Shown here piece by piece: positions 61,801-64,000 of a stretch of 64,000 nucleotides of DNA. Source of the DNA: Glandiceps talaboti. Its lineage: Eukaryota > Hemichordata > Enteropneusta > Spengelidae. The notes below the pieces were generated by a model. The model saw only the letters and a list, made by a program, of their open reading frames with translations. It was not told the origin of the DNA and searched no databases. The position numbers and the translations under genes are program-made. The stretch is from positions 11,563,651-11,627,650 of the forward strand of contig NC_135563.1 of assembly GCF_964340395.1 (NCBI RefSeq), read 5' to 3'. Numbering within the stretch: position 1 is the stretch's first letter; the number at the start of each line of letters is the position of its first letter.

Positions 61801-64000
61801 GTTTAATTTTAAAACTATGGTTTACTATTAAACACAGATGAATTTGTATTTGAAAATTACCACAATGTACTAGCAGTGACATATGTTAATTTCTAATATG
61901 TTTTACTGGGTTTAATTAAAGGCACTTTTCATTTCTGGTTTTTAGCTTTATTGTAAATATTATTTATAGCTATAGTAATAGTAAACAGTACTTTGATGAG
62001 AAACAAGAAATTGATGTAATGAAAACTAGCATTAAAGTTATACCATAAACTGACGTACCAATTGTAGTTCATTTTTTTGGTAAAATTAGCATATAATACT
62101 TGATGTAATTCATGTCCAGGAATTATATCATAACACCGATTTTTATATTAATTCAAAATATTTCAAATCTTTTGGAATAAGAAAAAAAACTGCAAATCAT
62201 CCATTAACAATTAATATAAATCTAGGGGTCTCACTTAAGTACACATCAATTTCACCATGGTTTTCTAGAGTTCACTCCGGGGACTGCTATATTGCGTATA
62301 TTTAATTTCTCTGGGAAAACCAGAAAACTAACTTTTTGACCCCTTTACGACCTGGACGTTGAACTAGATCTACATGTTGGAGTTTCAAATCAAAAACTTT
62401 GGCAAATTATTTTTATGGGCATTATGGACAACATAATCAGTTGAATATTATGGGGCAAAATTTTGAATAAATATTATTGTAAACATACTGTGCCGTTATA
62501 TTTTGGAAACACAAATCACACAGTGATAATTGTTAACCTTAATTTCACACTTGTTCAGTCCATTGTTTTAGTAATACAATACCACTCATGCATGTAATAG
62601 TTTATATAGTCCTCAATTTTTTAGTTCATTCTTTTCTTCAATCTAGATAAAGTCAATATTCCAACCAAACACACAAAAATAAACATTACTATAACATTGT
62701 GTAGTTTCAGTAGACAACATTAACAAAATTTGAATTCAAAGAAAAGTTTGCAAGCATTCACAAATGTATGAAGAGTCAAACAAAATTAAGTAAAAGTTAT
62801 GTTTGGGGTCTTCTATTTTAGTCATATCCATAATTTGTCTTATTTTTATTTTGCTTTTTCAAGTCCCCCTAGTTCCTCAATTTAGAGATTATGCTCAGAA
62901 ACGAAAACAAAATAAACTGAGAGGTAAGAAGAGAAACGCTATCTAGTTTAACTAGAGAACAGCGCCCTCATACAACATAACATAACTAAGTATTTTTGCT
63001 TCTCTTTCATAACCTACTGTTCAATATGTGTCAATCAAAAAGTTCTCACATTTTTCGAAAAAATTTCGATTTTGCCTATCATTTTAGATAAAAGATATTA
63101 TATCAGATATTATTTCAGAACACGCTTACGTCAAATCCTGACAATTTCAACAGATTTCTACAAAATGCAAATTTTAGGAACAAATGTCAACAAAGTTGTT
63201 ACAATAAGACAACTGACAAAATATTCTTTTTTTGACACTTATGTCAATGTCTGACCAGCAGCATCATTGACTGATTCTGCAAATCACGTGACATTTTTCA
63301 CCTAGATATTTATCAGAATATTGGACTTTAAACGTACAAATACTTTTCTAGACTTCATGGCTTCAGCCAGTCTATAATCAGTATCAATGACTGTCGTATA
63401 TCTTGATGGTGTTGACCACAAATGACATCAAGACAGAGTGTGTAACACTTCACAGATTGTATCGAATCGATACCTTTGAAATGACAGGTTGAAAGAAAAT
63501 GGTCTTCTCATGTATTAAACACATACTCAATTTGACTAAAAACAGGATGGCGTTTATTATAGGTGGATTTTTTTCCCAAAGGTGTCTACAATGAATATGA
63601 CTGTAAAACAACATTGTCCTGTCGTCTGCAGCATCAATGTTGTGTAAACACAAAATGAAAGCCAAACTAATGAAAACTAAATTAGAAACAAACCAACGTG
63701 ATCAACACTATTCAGTTTTTGATAAAATTTGATGTACAGTTTAACCAAAACTTTACATCAGTCAGACAGCATCAACATTATTATAATAGACAACATAGCG
63801 AAGTATAGTATATTTTTCATTGCGTAAGCATGAAGAGGGACTATTTAGGACCAAACAGCCACAAATTTGAAAAACATATCTAGCCATATTTCACAAGAAA
63901 TTTAGTTCAAGCTATTGTAGATAACTTGCTCGAAGTCATTATCTTTGACTAAAACTTTGTTTATCTGTACTTCATTAATATGGACTAGTTACTTCAAGTC
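54443..64000. other. No supportable coding exon; probable long intron(s) of the headpiece gene
   Basis: No frame here has a recognisable domain or flanking splice sites that join in phase to 54442. Contents: the trinucleotide array at 54661-54802, a duplicated 40-bp block near 55655-55750, a G run near 57353, (TA)n at 58833-58856, a C run near 59266, and a duplicated 35-bp block near 59952-59998. Short or poorly conserved exons could have been missed. Confidence 0.4.
54661..54802. repeat. Trinucleotide array (GTT/GTC)n then (CAT)n
   Basis: About 47 triplets with pure runs of GTC and CAT. It would read poly-Val or poly-Thr/Met in either direction, but no exon is supported here. Confidence 0.95.

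Overview
This is a window of animal nuclear DNA. It is AT-rich and intron-rich, with GT...AG introns, many decayed transposons and microsatellites. It holds no operons, no rRNA and no tRNA that I can see. The protein architectures and UNC5-type ZU5-UPA domains suggest an invertebrate, possibly a non-vertebrate deuterostome such as a hemichordate or amphioxus, but the species cannot be fixed from sequence alone.

Three protein-coding genes are supported, all on the minus strand. I rebuilt them exon by exon from splice sites and reading-frame phase. (1) At 789-9934 lies the 5' and middle part of a RING/B-box/B-box/coiled-coil protein (TRIM-like) that splices in phase into a ZU5 domain and the start of a UPA domain. 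It runs off the left edge. (2) At 22790-38590 (noncoding first exon about 40921-41035) lies a complete ten-exon gene for a protein of about 1632 residues. It has a PARP14/DTX3L-type RRM-like N-terminus, duplicated coiled-coil exons, KH-like repeats, one macro domain, a C3HC4 RING and a Deltex C-terminal (DTC) domain. It combines in one chain functions that vertebrates split between DTX3L and its macro-domain partners PARP9/PARP14. (3) At 46939-54442 lies the 3' end of an actin-binding LIM/dematin-type gene ending in a villin headpiece. The rest of this gene lies to the right of the window or was not recognised.

Just upstream of the first exon of gene 2, at 41061-41166, is a compact block with two consensus NF-kappaB sites, two full CRE palindromes and two CCAAT boxes. 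This suggests that the macro-RING-DTC gene is inducible by immune or stress signalling. Genes 1 and 2 are both probable ubiquitin E3 ligases with immune-type domains, about 13 kb apart and in the same orientation.

The remaining DNA is mostly repeats. A composite family (A) has TAGCAC ends and a terminal hairpin and occurs about ten times. A tandem 150-bp family (B) has stem-loop ends, and part of one copy has expanded into a minisatellite of about 25 units at 17931-18800. There is a 2.37-kb foldback element flanked by TTAA at 32634-34998, a 209-bp inverted-repeat element with 10-bp target duplications at 5993-6201, and further foldbacks at 1217-1600 and 13558-13998. Three decayed non-LTR reverse transcriptase fragments lie at 11110-11880, 14030-14240 and 23041-23760. 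No coding exon was recognised from 54443 to 64000.
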